Part shown: positions 44,583-59,314 of the stretch, one piece after another | Layout: each line of letters starts with the position of its first letter | Position numbering within the stretch: the first letter of the stretch is position 1 | From: Tipula vernalis | Lineage: Eukaryota > Arthropoda > Insecta > Diptera > Tipulidae | Direction of reading: 5' to 3' | Assembly: GCA_958295665.1 (NCBI GenBank) | Contig: OY282558.1 | Coordinates: 50,227,389 to 50,291,388 of the forward strand | DNA length: 64,000 bases | Position numbers and translations under genes: made by a program | The notes under the pieces: generated by a model | The model's input: the letters and a program-made list of their open reading frames with translations, nothing else | Databases searched by the model: none | What the model was told of the DNA's origin: nothing

Positions 44583-46600
44583 TTGTGGGCTATAGCACAG
44601 TTGATTTTCAATAAAATTGAATTTTCTAAGAAATGTTTAGAAATAATCGAGCAATCAAAATGCAAATTGTCACAGCAATTAAAGGTCCCGAAACCTATTG
44701 ATAGAGGTATCAACCATCGTAATCGGAGCGTTTTAGATTTTAGCCTCCCAAAAACTTGTGGGCTATAGCACAGTTGATTTTCAATAAAATTGAATTTTCT
44801 AAGAAATGTTTAGAAATAATCGAGCAATCAAAATGCAAATTGTCACAGCAATTAAAGGTCCCGAAACCTATTGATAGAGGTATCAACCATCGTAATCGGA
44901 GCGTTTTAGATTTTAGCCTCCCAAAAACTTGTGGGCTATAGCACAGTTGATTTTCAATAAAATTGAATTTTCTAAGAAATGTTTAGAAATAATCGAGCAA
45001 TCAAAATGAAAATTGTCACAGCAATTAAAGGTCCCGAAACCTATTGATAGAGGTATCAACCATCGTAATCGGAGCGTTTTAGATTTTAGCCTCCCAAAAA
45101 CTTGTGGGCTATAGCACAGTTGATTTTCAATAAAATTGAATTTTCTAAGAAATGTTTAGAAATAATCGAGCAATCAAAATGAAAATTGTCACAGCTATTA
45201 CAGGTCCCGAAACCTATTGATAGAGGTATCAACCATCGTAATCGGAGCGTTTTAGATTTTAGCCTCCCAAAAACTTGTGGGCTATAGCACAGTTGATTTT
45301 CAATAAAATTGAATTTTCTAAGAAATGTTTAGAAATAATCGAGCAATCAAAATGCAAATTGTCACAGCAATTAAAGGTCCCGAAACCTATTGATAGAGGT
45401 ATCAACCATCGTAATCGGAGCGTTTTAGATTTTAGCCTCCCAAAAACTTGTGGGCTATAGCACAGTTGATTTTCAATAAAATTGAATTTTCTAAGAAATG
45501 TTTAGAAATAATCGAGCAATCAAAATGCAAATTGTCACAGCAATTAAAGGTCCCGAAACCTATTGATAGAGGTATCAACCATTGTAATCGGAGCGTTTTA
45601 GATTTTAGCCTCCCAAAAACTTGTGGGCTATAGCACAGTTGATTTTCAATAAAATTGAATTTTCTAAGAAATGTTTAGAAATAATCGAGCAATCAAAATG
45701 CAAATTGTCACAGCAATTAAAGGTCCCGAAACCTATTGATAGAGGTATCAACCATCGTAATCGGAGCGTTTTAGATTTTAGCCTCCCAAAAACTTGTGGG
45801 CTATAGCACAGTTGATTTTCAATAAAATTGAATTTTCTAAGAAATGTTTAGAAATAATCGAGCAATCAAAATGCAAATTGTCACAGCAATTAAAGGTCCC
45901 GAAACCTATTGATAGAGGTATCAACCATCGTAATCGGAGCGTTTTAGATTTTAGCCTCCCAAAAACTTGTGGGCTATAGCACAGTTGATTTTCAATAAAA
46001 TTGAATTTTCTAAGAAATGTTTAGAAATAATCGAGCAATCAAAATGCAAATTGTCACAGCAATTAAAGGTCCCGAAACCTATTGATAGAGGTATCAACCA
46101 TCGTAATCGGAGCGTTTTAGATTTTAGCCTCCCAAAAACTTGTGGGCTATAGCACAGTTGATTTTCAATAAAATTGAATTTTCTAAGAAATGTTTAGAAA
46201 TAATCGAGCAATCAAAATGCAAATTGTCACAGCAATTAAAGGTCCCGAAACCTATTGATAGAGGTATCAACCATCGTAATCGGAGCGTTTTAGATTTTAG
46301 CCTCCCAAAAACTTGTGGGCTATAGCACAGTTGATTTTCAATAAAATTGAATTTTCTAAGAAATGTTTAGAAATAATCGAGCAATCAAAATGCAAATTGT
46401 CACAGCAATTAAAGGTCCCGAAACCTATTGATAGAGGTATCAACCATCGTAATCGGAGCGTTTTAGATTTTAGCCTCCCAAAAACTTGTGGGCTATAGCA
46501 CAGTTGATTTTCAATAAAATTGAATTTTCTAAGAAATGTTTAGAAATAATCGAGCAATCAAAATGAAAATTGTCACAGCTATTACAGGTCCCGAAACCTA
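44583..46600 (+). repeat. Homogenised run of one satellite variant
   Basis: About ten to twelve consecutive monomers share TGCAAATT, ATTAAAGG, GAGCGTTTTAG and GCCTCCC, nearly without change; single exceptions lie at about 45,000, 45,190 and a C-to-T in ACCATTGTAAT at 45,582. This is the most uniform segment in the array. Confidence 0.8.
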
Positions 46601-49600
46601 TTGATAGAGGTATCAACCATCGTAATCGGACCATTTTAGATTTTTGCCGCCCAAAAACTTGTGGGCTATAGCACAGTTGATTTTCAATAAAATTGAATTT
46701 TCTAAGAAATGTTTAGAAATAATCGAGCAATCAAAATGCAAATTGTCACAGCAATTACAGGTCCCGAAACCTATTGATAGAGGTATCAACCATCGTAATC
46801 GGAGCATTTTAGATTTTAGCCGCCCAAAAACTTGTGGGCTATAGCACAGTTGATTTTCAATAAAATTGAATTTTCTAAGAAATGTTTAGAAATAATCGAG
46901 CAATCAAAATGCAAATTGTCACAGCAATTAAAGGTCCCGAAACCTATTGATAGAGGTATCAACCATCGTAATCGGAGCGTTTTAGATTTTAGCCTCCCAA
47001 AAACTTGTGGGCTATAGCACAGTTGATTTTCAATAAAATTGAATTTTCTAAGAAATGTTTAGAAATAATCGAGCAATCAAAATGAAAATTGTCACAGCTA
47101 TTACAGGTCCCGAAACCTATTGATAGAGGTATCAACCATCGTAATCGGACCATTTTAGATTTTTGCCGCCCAAAAAGTTGTGGGCTATAGCACAGTTGAT
47201 TTTCAATAAAATTGAATTTTCTAAGAAATGTTTAGAAATAATCGAGCAATCAAAATGAAAATTGTCACAGCAATTACAGGTCTCGAAACCTATTGATAGA
47301 GGTATCAACCATCGTAATCGGACCATTTTAGATTTTTGCCGCCCAAAAACTTGTGGGCTATAGCACAGTTGATTTTCAATAAAATTGAATTTTCTAAGAA
47401 ATGTTTAGAAATAATCGAGCAATCAAAATGAAAATTGTCACAGCAATTACAGGTCTCGAAACCTATTGATAGAGGTATCAACCATCGTAATCGGACCATT
47501 TTAGATTTTTGCCGCCCAAAAACTTGTGGGCTATAGCACAGTTGATTTTCAATAAAATTGAATTTTCTAAGAAATGTTTAGAAATAATCGAGCAATCTAA
47601 ATGAAAATTGTCACAGCAATTACAGGTCTCGAAACCTATTGATAGAGGTATCAACCATCGTAATCGGACCATTTTAGATTTTTGCCGCCCAAAAACTTGT
47701 GGGCTATAGCACAGTTGATTTTCAATAAAATTGAATTTTCTAAGAAATGTTTAGAAATAATCGAGCAATCAAAATGCAAATTGTCACAGCAATTACAGGT
47801 CCCGAAACCTATTGATAGAGGTATCAACCATCGTAATCGGACCATTTTAGATTTTTGCCGCCCAAAAAGTTGTGGGCTATAGCACAGTGGATTTTCAATA
47901 AAATTGAATTTTCTAAGAAATGTTTAGAAATAATCGAGCAATCAAAATGAAAATTGTCACAGCAATTACAGGTCCCGAAACCTATTGATAGAGGTATCAA
48001 CCATCGTAATCGGACCATTTTAGATTTTTGCCGCCCAAAAACTTGTGGGCTATAGCACAGTTGATTTTCAATAAAATTGAATTTTCTAAGAAATGTTTAG
48101 AAATAATCGAGCAATCAAAATGAAAATTGTCACAGCAATTACAGGTCTCGAAACCTATTGATAGAGGTATCAACCATCGTAATCGGAGCATTTTAGATTT
48201 TTGCCGCCCAAAAACTTGTGGGCTATAGCACAGTTGATTTTCAATAAAATTGAATTTTCTAAGAAATGTTTAGAAATAATCGAGCAATCAAAATGCAAAT
48301 TGTCACAGCAATTACAGGTCCCGAAACCTATTGATAGAGGTATCAACCATCGTAATCGGACCATTTTAGATTTTTGCCGCCCAAAAACTTGTGGGCTATA
48401 GCACAGTTGATTTTCAATAAAATTGAATTTTCTAAGAAATGTTTAGAAATAATCGAGCAATCAAAATGAAAATTGTCACAGCAATTACAGGTCTCGAAAC
48501 CTATTGATAGAGGTATCAACCATCGTAATCGGACCATTTTAGATTTTTGCCGCCCAAAAACTTGTGGGCTATAGCACAGTTGATTTTCAATAAAATTGAA
48601 TTTTCTAAGAAATGTTTAGAAATAATCGAGCAATCAAAATGAAAATTGTCACAGCAATTACAGGTCTCGAAACCTATTGATAGAGGTATCAACCATCGTA
48701 ATCGGACCATTTTAGATTTTTGCCGCCCAAAAACTTGTGGGCTATAGCACAGTTGATTTTCAATAAAATTGAATTTTCTAAGAAATGTTTAGAAATAATC
48801 GAGCAATCAAAATGCAAATTGTCACAGCAATTACAGGTCCCGAAACCTATTGATAGAGGTATCAACCATCGTAATCGGAGCATTTTAGATTTTAGCCGCC
48901 CAAAAACTTGTGGGCTATAGCACAGTTGATTTTCAATAAAATTGAATTTTCTAAGAAATGTTTAGAAATAATCGAGCAATCAAAATGCAAATTGTCACAG
49001 CAATTAAAGGTCCCGAAACCTATTGATAGAGGTATCAACCATCGTAATCGGAGCGTTTTAGATTTTAGCCTCCCAAAAACTTGTGGGCTATAGCACAGTT
49101 GATTTTCAATAAAATTGAATTTTCTAAGAAATGTTTAGAAATAATCGAGCAATCAAAATGAAAATTGTCACAGCTATTACAGGTCCCGAAACCTATTGAT
49201 AGAGGTATCAACCATCGTAATCGGACCATTTTAGATTTTTGCCGCCCAAAAACTTGTGGGCTATAGCACAGTTGATTTTCAATAAAATTGAATTTTCTAA
49301 GAAATGTTTAGAAATAATCGAGCAATCAAAATGCAAATTGTCACAGCAATTACAGGTCCCGAAACCTATTGATAGAGGTATCAACCATCGTAATCGGAGC
49401 ATTTTAGATTTTAGCCGCCCAAAAACTTGTGGGCTATAGCACAGTTGATTTTCAATAAAATTGAATTTTCTAAGAAATGTTTAGAAATAATCGAGCAATC
49501 AAAATGCAAATTGTCACAGCAATTAAAGGTCCCGAAACCTATTGATAGAGGTATCAACCATCGTAATCGGAGCGTTTTAGATTTTAGCCTCCCAAAAACT

Positions 49601-50180
49601 TGTGGGCTATAGCACAGTTGATTTTCAATAAAATTGAATTTTCTAAGAAATGTTTAGAAATAATCGAGCAATCAAAATGAAAATTGTCACAGCTATTACA
49701 GGTCCCGAAACCTATTGATAGAGGTATCAACCATCGTAATCGGACCATTTTAGATTTTTGCCGCCCAAAAAGTTGTGGGCTATAGCACAGTTGATTTTCA
49801 ATAAAATTGAATTTTCTAAGAAATGTTTAGAAATAATCGAGCAATCAAAATGAAAATTGTCACAGCAATTACAGGTCTCGAAACCTATTGATAGAGGTAT
49901 CAACCATCGTAATCGGACCATTTTAGATTTTTGCCGCCCAAAAACTTGTGGGCTATAGCACAGTTGATTTTCAATAAAATTGAATTTTCTAAGAAATGTT
50001 TAGAAATAATCGAGCAATCAAAATGAAAATTGTCACAGCAATTACAGGTCTCGAAACCTATTGATAGAGGTATCAACCATCGTAATCGGACCATTTTAGA
50101 TTTTTGCCGCCCAAAAACTTGTGGGCTATAGCACAGTTGATTTTCAATAAAATTGAATTTTCTAAGAAATGTTTAGAAAT
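46420..50180 (+). repeat. Large satellite duplication, copy 2
   Basis: Second copy of 40.19-44.30 kb with the same rare variants, shortened by two monomers relative to copy 1. It follows the homogenised run. Confidence 0.85.
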
Positions 50181-51243
50181 AATCGAGCAATCTAAATGAA
50201 AATTGTCACAGCAATTACAGGTCTCGAAACCTATTGATAGAGGTATCAACCATCGTAATCGGAGCATTTTAGATTTTTGCCGCCCAAAAACTTGTGGGCT
50301 ATAGCACAGTTGATTTTCAATAAAATTGAATTTTCTAAGAAATGTTAAGAAATAATCGAGCAATCAAAATGAAAATTGTCACAGCAATTACAGGTCCCGA
50401 AACCTATTGATAGAGGTATCAACCATCGTAATCGGAGCATTTTAGATTTTAGCCGCCCAAAAACTTGTGGGCTATAGCACAGTTGATTTTCAATGAAATT
50501 GAATTTTCTAAGAAATGTTTAGAAATAATCGAGCAATCAAAATGAAAATTGTCACAGCTATTACAGGTCTCGAAACCTATTGATAGAGGTATCAACCATC
50601 GTAATCGGACCATTTTAGATTTTTGCCGCCCAAAAAGTTGTGGGCTATAGCACAGTTGATTTTCAATAAAATTGAATTTTCTAAGAAATGTTTAGAAATA
50701 ATCGAGCAATCAAAATGAAAATTGTCACAGCAATTACAGGTCTCGAAACCTATTGATAGAGGTATCAACCATCGTAATCGGAGCATTTTAGATTTTAGCC
50801 GCCCAAAAACTTGTGGGCTATAGCACAGTTGATTTTCAATGAAATTGAATTTTCTAAGAAATGTTTAGAAATAATCGAGCAATCAAAATGAAAATTGTCA
50901 CAGCTATTACAGGTCTCGAAACCTATTGATAGAGGTATCAACCATCGTAATCGGACCATTTTAGATTTTTGCCGCCCAAAAAGTTGTGGGCTATAGCACA
51001 GTTGATTTTCAATAAAATTGAATTTTCTAAGAAATGTTTAGAAATAATCGAGCAATCAAAATGAAAATTGTCACAGCAATTACAGGTCTCGAAACCTATT
51101 GATAGAGGTATCAACCATCGTAATCGGACCATTTTAGATTTTTGCCGCCCAAAAACTTGTGGGCTATAGCACAGTTGATTTTCAATAAAATTGAATTTTC
51201 TAAGAAATGTTTAGAAATAATCGCGCAATGAAAATGAAAATTG
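50073..51243 (+). repeat. Satellite block repeated at the right edge of the window
   Basis: The variant series (AATCTAAATG, ATGTTAAGAAATAATC, TTTTCAATGAAATTG twice, TCGCGCAATG) recurs at 62,831-64,000 with an offset of 12,758 bp, i.e. 74 monomers less four 11-bp deletions. Confidence 0.85.
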
Positions 51244-52148
51244 TCATATCAATTACAGGTTCCGAAAACTATTGATAGAGGTATCAACCATAGTAATCGG
51301 AGCGTTTTAGATTTTAGCCTCCCAAAAACTTGTGGGCTATAGCACAGTTGATTTTCAATAAAATTGAATTTTCTAAGAAATGTTTAGAAATAATCGAGCA
51401 ATCAAAATGAAAATTGTCACAGCAATAGCAGGTTCGGAAACCTATTGATAGAGGTATCAACCATCGTAATCGGACCATTTTAGATTTTTGCCGCCCAAAA
51501 ACTTGTGGGCTATAGCACAGTTGATTTTCAATAAAATTGAATTTTCTAAGAAATGTTTAGAAATAATCGCGCAATGAAAATGAAAATTGTCATATCAATT
51601 ACAGGTTCCGAAAACTATTGATAGAGGTATCAACCATAGTAATCAGAGCGTTTTAGATTTTAGCCTCCCAAAAACTTGTGGGCTATAGCACAGTTGATTT
51701 TCAATAAAATTGAATTTTCTAAGAAATGTTTAGAAATAATCGAGCAATCAAAATGAAAATTGTCACAGCAATTACAGATCTCGAAACCTATTGATAGAGG
51801 TATCAACCATCGTAATCGGACCATTTTAGATTTTTGCCGCCCAAAAACTTGTGGGCTATAGCACAGTTGATTTTCAATAAAATTGAATTTTCTAAGAAAT
51901 GTTTAGAAATAATCGAGCAATCAAAATGAAAATTGTCACAGCTATTACAGGTCTCGAAACCTATTGATAGAGGTATCAACCATCGTAATCGGACCATTTT
52001 AGATTTTTGCCGCCCAAAAAGTTGTGGGCTATAGCACAGTTGATTTTCAATAAAATTGAATTTTCTAAGAAATGTTTAGAAATAATCGAGCAATCAAAAT
52101 GAAAATTGTCACAGCAATTACAGGTCTCGAAACCTATTGATAGAGGTA

Positions 52149-53035
52149 TCAACCATCGTAATCGGACCATTTTAGATTTTTGCCGCCCAAAAAGTTGTGG
52201 GCTATAGCACAGTTGATTTTCAATAAAATTGAATTTTCTAAGAAATGTTTAGAAATAATCGAGCAATCAAAATGAAAATTGTCACAGCAATTACAGGTCC
52301 CGAAACCTATTGATAGAGGTATCAACCATCGTAATCGGAGCATTTTAGATTTTAGCCGCCCAAAAACTTGTGGGCTATAGCACAGTTGATTTTCAATAAA
52401 ATTGAATTTTCTAAGAAATGTTTAGAAATAATCGAGCAATCAAAATGAAAATTGTCACAGCTATTACAGGTCTCGAAACCTATTGATAGAGGTATCAACC
52501 ATCGTAATCGGACCATTTTAGATTTTTGCCGCCCAAAAAGTTGTGGGCTATAGCACAGTTGATTTTCAATAAAATTGAATTTTCTAAGAAATGTTTAGAA
52601 ATAATCGAGCAATCAAAATGAAAATTGTCACAGCAATTACAGGTCCCGAAACCTATTGATAGAGGTATCAACCATCGTAATCGGAGCATTTTAGATTTTA
52701 GCCGCCCAAAAACTTGTGGGCTATAGCACAGTTGATTTTCAATAAAATTGAATTTTCTAAGAAATGTTTAGAAATAATCGAGCAATCAAAATGAAAATTG
52801 TCACAGCTATTACAGGTCTCGAAACCTATTGATAGAGGTATCAACCATCGTAATCGGACCATTTTAGATTTTTGCCGCCCAAAAAGTTGTGGGCTATAGC
52901 ACAGTTGATTTTCAATAAAATTGAATTTTCTAAGAAATGTTTAGAAATAATCGAGCAATCAAAATGAAAATTGTCACAGCAATTACAGGTCCCGAAACCT
53001 ATTGATAGAGGTATCAACCATCGTAATCGGAGCAT
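52149..53035 (+). repeat. Satellite dimer repeat (346 bp)
   Basis: Alternating units (AAAGTT/GACC with GAGC/AAACTT and GCTATTACAGG on the second) repeat every 346 bp. The same dimers appear at 54.05-54.59, 57.14-57.68, 60.41-60.95 and 61.79-62.33 kb. Confidence 0.8.
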
Positions 53036-56000
53036 TTTAGATTTTAGCCGCCCAAAAACTTGTGGGCTATAGCACAGTTGATTTTCAATAAAATTGAATT
53101 TTCTAAGAAATGTTTAGAAATAATCGAGCAATCAAAATGAAAATTGTCACAGCAATTACAGGTCCCGAAACCTATTGATAGAGGTATCAACCATCGTAAT
53201 CGGAGCATTTTAGATTTTAGCCGCCCAAAAACTTGTGGGCTATAGCACAGTTGATTTTCAATAAAATTGAATTTTCTAAGAAATGTTTAGAAATAATCGA
53301 GCAATCAAAATGAAAATTGTCACAGCAATTACAGGTCTCGAAACCTATTGATAGAGGTATCAACCATCGTAATCGGACCATTTTAGATTTTTGCCGCCCA
53401 AAAACTTGTGGGCTATAGCACAGTTGATTTTCAATAAAATTGAATTTTCTAAGAAATGTTTAGAAATAATCGAGCAATCAAAATGAAAATTGTCACAGCA
53501 ATTACAGGTCTCGAAACCTATTGATAGAGGTATCAACCATCGTAATCGGACCATTTTAGATTTTTGCCGCCCAAAAACTTGTGGGCTATAGCACAGTTGA
53601 TTTTCAATAAAATTGAATTTTCTAAGAAATGTTTAGAAATAATCGAGCAATCTAAATGAAAATTGTCACAGCAATTACAGGTCTCGAAACCTATTGATAG
53701 AGGTATCAACCATCGTAATCGGAGCATTTTAGATTTTTGCCGCCCAAAAACTTGTGGGCTATAGCACAGTTGATTTTCAATAAAATTGAATTTTCTAAGA
53801 AATGTTAAGAAATAATCGAGCAATCAAAATGAAAATTGTCACAGCAATTACAGGTCCCGAAACCTATTGATAGAGGTATCAACCATCGTAATCGGAGCAT
53901 TTTAGATTTTAGCCGCCCAAAAACTTGTGGGCTATAGCACAGTTGATTTTCAATAAAATTGAATTTTCTAAGAAATGTTTAGAAATAATCGAGCAATCAA
54001 AATGAAAATTGTCACAGCTATTACAGGTCTCGAAACCTATTGATAGAGGTATCAACCATCGTAATCGGACCATTTTAGATTTTTGCCGCCCAAAAAGTTG
54101 TGGGCTATAGCACAGTTGATTTTCAATAAAATTGAATTTTCTAAGAAATGTTTAGAAATAATCGAGCAATCAAAATGAAAATTGTCACAGCAATTACAGG
54201 TCCCGAAACCTATTGATAGAGGTATCAACCATCGTAATCGGAGCATTTTAGATTTTAGCCGCCCAAAAACTTGTGGGCTATAGCACAGTTGATTTTCAAT
54301 AAAATTGAATTTTCTAAGAAATGTTTAGAAATAATCGAGCAATCAAAATGAAAATTGTCACAGCTATTACAGGTCTCGAAACCTATTGATAGAGGTATCA
54401 ACCATCGTAATCGGACCATTTTAGATTTTTGCCGCCCAAAAAGTTGTGGGCTATAGCACAGTTGATTTTCAATAAAATTGAATTTTCTAAGAAATGTTTA
54501 GAAATAATCGAGCAATCAAAATGAAAATTGTCACAGCAATTACAGGTCCCGAAACCTATTGATAGAGGTATCAACCATCGTAATCGGAGCATTTTAGATT
54601 TTAGCCGCCCAAAAACTTGTGGGCTATAGCACAGTTGATTTTCAATAAAATTGAATTTTCTAAGAAATGTTTAGAAATAATCGAGCAATCAAAATGAAAA
54701 TTGTCACAGCAATTACAGGTCCCGAAACCTATTGATAGAGGTATCAACCATCGTAATCGGAGCATTTTAGATTTTAGCCGCCCAAAAACTTGTGGGCTAT
54801 AGCACAGTTGATTTTCAATAAAATTGAATTTTCTAAGAAATGTTTAGAAATAATCGAGCAATCAAAATGAAAATTGTCACAGCAATTACAGGTCTCGAAA
54901 CCTATTGATAGAGGTATCAACCATCGTAATCGGACCATTTTAGATTTTTGCCGCCCAAAAACTTGTGGGCTATAGCACAGTTGATTTTCAATAAAATTGA
55001 ATTTTCTAAGAAATGTTTAGAAATAATCGAGCAATCTAAATGAAAATTGTCACAGCAATTACAGGTCTCGAAACCTATTGATAGAGGTATCAACCATCGT
55101 AATCGGAGCATTTTAGATTTTAGCCGCCCAAAAACTTGTGGGCTATAGCACAGTTGATTTTCAATAAAATTGAATTTTCTAAGAAATGTTTAGAAATAAT
55201 CGAGCAATCAAAATGAAAATTGTCACAGCTATTACAGGTCTCGAAACCTATTGATAGAGGTATCAACCATCGTAATCGGACCATTTTAGATTTTTGCCGC
55301 CCAAAAAGTTGTGGGCTATAGCACAGTTGATTTTCAATAAAATTGAATTTTCTAAGAAATGTTTAGAAATAATCGAGCAATCAAAATGAAAATTGTCACA
55401 GCAATTACAGGTCCCGAAACCTATTGATAGAGGTATCAACCATCGTAATCGGACCATTTTAGATTTTAGCCGCCCAAAAACTTGTGGGCTATAGCACAGT
55501 TGATTTTCAATAAAATTGAATTTTCTAAGAAATGTTTAGAAATAATCGAGCAATCAAAATGAAAATTGTCACAGCTATTACAGGTCTCGAAACCTATTGA
55601 TAGAGGTATCAACCATCGTAATCGGACCATTTTAGATTTTTGCCGCCCAAAAAGTTGTGGGCTATAGCACAGTTGATTTTCAATAAAATTGAATTTTCTA
55701 AGAAATGTTTAGAAATAATCGAGCAATCAAAATGAAAATTGTCACAGCAATTACAGGTCCCGAAACCTATTGATAGAGGTATCAACCATCGTAATCGGAG
55801 CATTTTAGATTTTAGCCGCCCAAAAACTTGTGGGCTATAGCACAGTTGATTTTCAATAAAATTGAATTTTCTAAGAAATGTTTAGAAATAATCGAGCAAT
55901 CAAAATGAAAATTGTCACAGCAATTACAGGTCCCGAAACCTATTGATAGAGGTATCAACCATCGTAATCGGAGCATTTTAGATTTTAGCCGCCCAAAAAC

Positions 56001-56049
56001 TTGTGGGCTATAGCACAGTTGATTTTCAATAAAATTGAATTTTCTAAGA

Positions 56050-58840
56050 AATGTTTAGAAATAATCGAGCAATCAAAATGAAAATTGTCACAGCAATTAC
56101 AGGTCTCGAAACCTATTGATAGAGGTATCAACCATCGTAATCGGACCATTTTAGATTTTTGCCGCCCAAAAACTTGTGGGCTATAGCACAGTTGATTTTC
56201 AATAAAATTGAATTTTCTAAGAAATGTTTAGAAATAATCGAGCAATCAAAATGAAAATTGTCACAGCAATTACAGGTCTCGAAACCTATTGATAGAGGTA
56301 TCAACCATCGTAATCGGACCATTTTAGATTTTTGCCGCCCAAAAACTTGTGGGCTATAGCACAGTTGATTTTCAATAAAATTGAATTTTCTAAGAAATGT
56401 TTAGAAATAATCGAGAAAATTGTCACAGCAATTACAGGTCTCGAAACCTATTGATAGAGGTATCAACCATCGTAATCGGAGCATTTTAGATTTTTGCCGC
56501 CCAAAAACTTGTGGGCTATAGCACAGTTGATTTTCAATAAAATTGAATTTTCTAAGAAATGTTAAGAAATAATCGAGCAATCAAAATGAAAATTGTCACA
56601 GCAATTACAGGTCCCGAAACCTATTGATAGAGGTATCAACCATCGTAATCGGAGCATTTTAGATTTTAGCCGCCCAAAAACTTGTGGGCTATAGCACAGT
56701 TGATTTTCAATGAAATTGAATTTTCTAAGAAATGTTTAGAAATAATCGAGCAATCAAAATGAAAATTGTCACAGCAATTACAGGTCTCGAAACCTATTGA
56801 TAGAGGTATCAACCATCGTAATCGGACCATTTTAGATTTTTGCCGCCCAAAAAGTTGTGGGCTATAGCACAGTTGATTTTCAATAAAATTGAATTTTCTA
56901 AGAAATGTTTAGAAATAATCGAGAAAATTGTCACAGCAATTACAGGTCTCGAAACCTATTGATAGAGGTATCAACCATCGTAATCGGAGCATTTTAGATT
57001 TTTGCCGCCCAAAAACTTGTGGGCTATAGCACAGTTGATTTTCAATAAAATTGAATTTTCTAAGAAATGTTAAGAAATAATCGAGCAATCAAAATGAAAA
57101 TTGTCACAGCTATTACAGGTCTCGAAACCTATTGATAGAGGTATCAACCATCGTAATCGGACCATTTTAGATTTTTGCCGCCCAAAAAGTTGTGGGCTAT
57201 AGCACAGTTGATTTTCAATAAAATTGAATTTTCTAAGAAATGTTTAGAAATAATCGAGCAATCAAAATGAAAATTGTCACAGCAATTACAGGTCCCGAAA
57301 CCTATTGATAGAGGTATCAACCATCGTAATCGGAGCATTTTAGATTTTAGCCGCCCAAAAACTTGTGGGCTATAGCACAGTTGATTTTCAATAAAATTGA
57401 ATTTTCTAAGAAATGTTTAGAAATAATCGAGCAATCAAAATGAAAATTGTCACAGCTATTACAGGTCTCGAAACCTATTGATAGAGGTATCAACCATCGT
57501 AATCGGACCATTTTAGATTTTTGCCGCCCAAAAAGTTGTGGGCTATAGCACAGTTGATTTTCAATAAAATTGAATTTTCTAAGAAATGTTTAGAAATAAT
57601 CGAGCAATCAAAATGAAAATTGTCACAGCAATTACAGGTCCCGAAACCTATTGATAGAGGTATCAACCATCGTAATCGGAGCATTTTAGATTTTAGCCGC
57701 CCAAAAACTTGTGGGCTATAGCACAGTTGATTTTCAATAAAATTGAATTTTCTAAGAAATGTTTAGAAATAATCGAGCAATCAAAATGAAAATTGTCACA
57801 GCAATTACAGGTCCCGAAACCTATTGATAGAGGTATCAACCATCGTAATCGGAGCATTTTAGATTTTAGCCGCCCAAAAACTTGTGGGCTATAGCACAGT
57901 TGATTTTCAATAAAATTGAATTTTCTAAGAAATGTTTAGAAATAATCGAGCAATCAAAATGAAAATTGTCACAGCAATTACAGGTCTCGAAACCTATTGA
58001 TAGAGGTATCAACCATCGTAATCGGACCATTTTAGATTTTTGCCGCCCAAAAACTTGTGGGCTATAGCACAGTTGATTTTCAATAAAATTGAATTTTCTA
58101 AGAAATGTTTAGAAATAATCGAGCAATCAAAATGAAAATTGTCACAGCAATTACAGGTCTCGAAACCTATTGATAGAGGTATCAACCATCGTAATCGGAC
58201 CATTTTAGATTTTTGCCGCCCAAAAACTTGTGGGCTATAGCACAGTTGATTTTCAATAAAATTGAATTTTCTAAGAAATGTTTAGAAATAATCGAGCAAT
58301 CTAAATGAAAATTGTCACAGCAATTACAGGTCTCGAAACCTATTGATAGAGGTATCAACCATCGTAATCGGAGCATTTTAGATTTTAGCCGCCCAAAAAC
58401 TTGTGGGCTATAGCACAGTTGATTTTCAATAAAATTGAATTTTCTAAGAAATGTTTAGAAATAATCGAGCAATCAAAATGAAAATTGTCACAGCTATTAC
58501 AGGTCTCGAAACCTATTGATAGAGGTATCAACCATCGTAATCGGACCATTTTAGATTTTTGCCGCCCAAAAAGTTGTGGGCTATAGCACAGTTGATTTTC
58601 AATAAAATTGAATTTTCTAAGAAATGTTTAGAAATAATCGAGCAATCAAAATGAAAATTGTCACAGCAATTACAGGTCCCGAAACCTATTGATAGAGGTA
58701 TCAACCATCGTAATCGGAGCATTTTAGATTTTAGCCGCCCAAAAACTTGTGGGCTATAGCACAGTTGATTTTCAATAAAATTGAATTTTCTAAGAAATGT
58801 TTAGAAATAATCGAGCAATCAAAATGAAAATTGTCACAGC
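56050..58840 (+). repeat. 19-monomer satellite repeat, copy 1
   Basis: Pairs with 59,315-62,105 at an offset of 3,265 bp (19 units less 22 bp). Both copies contain two monomers with an 11-bp deletion in ATCGAGAAAATTG (56,413 and 56,921 here), 508 bp apart. Confidence 0.85.
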
Positions 58841-59314
58841 AATTACAGGTCCCGAAACCTATTGATAGAGGTATCAACCATCGTAATCGGAGCATTTTAG
58901 ATTTTAGCCGCCCAAAAACTTGTGGGCTATAGCACAGTTGATTTTCAATAAAATTGAATTTTCTAAGAAATGTTTAGAAATAATCGAGCAATCAAAATGA
59001 AAATTGTCACAGCAATTACAGGTCTCGAAACCTATTGATAGAGGTATCAACCATCGTAATCGGACCATTTTAGATTTTTGCCGCCCAAAAACTTGTGGGC
59101 TATAGCACAGTTGATTTTCAATAAAATTGAATTTTCTAAGAAATGTTTAGAAATAATCGAGCAATCAAAATGAAAATTGTCACAGCAATTACAGGTCTCG
59201 AAACCTATTGATAGAGGTATCAACCATCGTAATCGGACCATTTTAGATTTTTGCCGCCCAAAAACTTGTGGGCTATAGCACAGTTGATTTTCAATAAAAT
59301 TGAATTTTCTAAGA

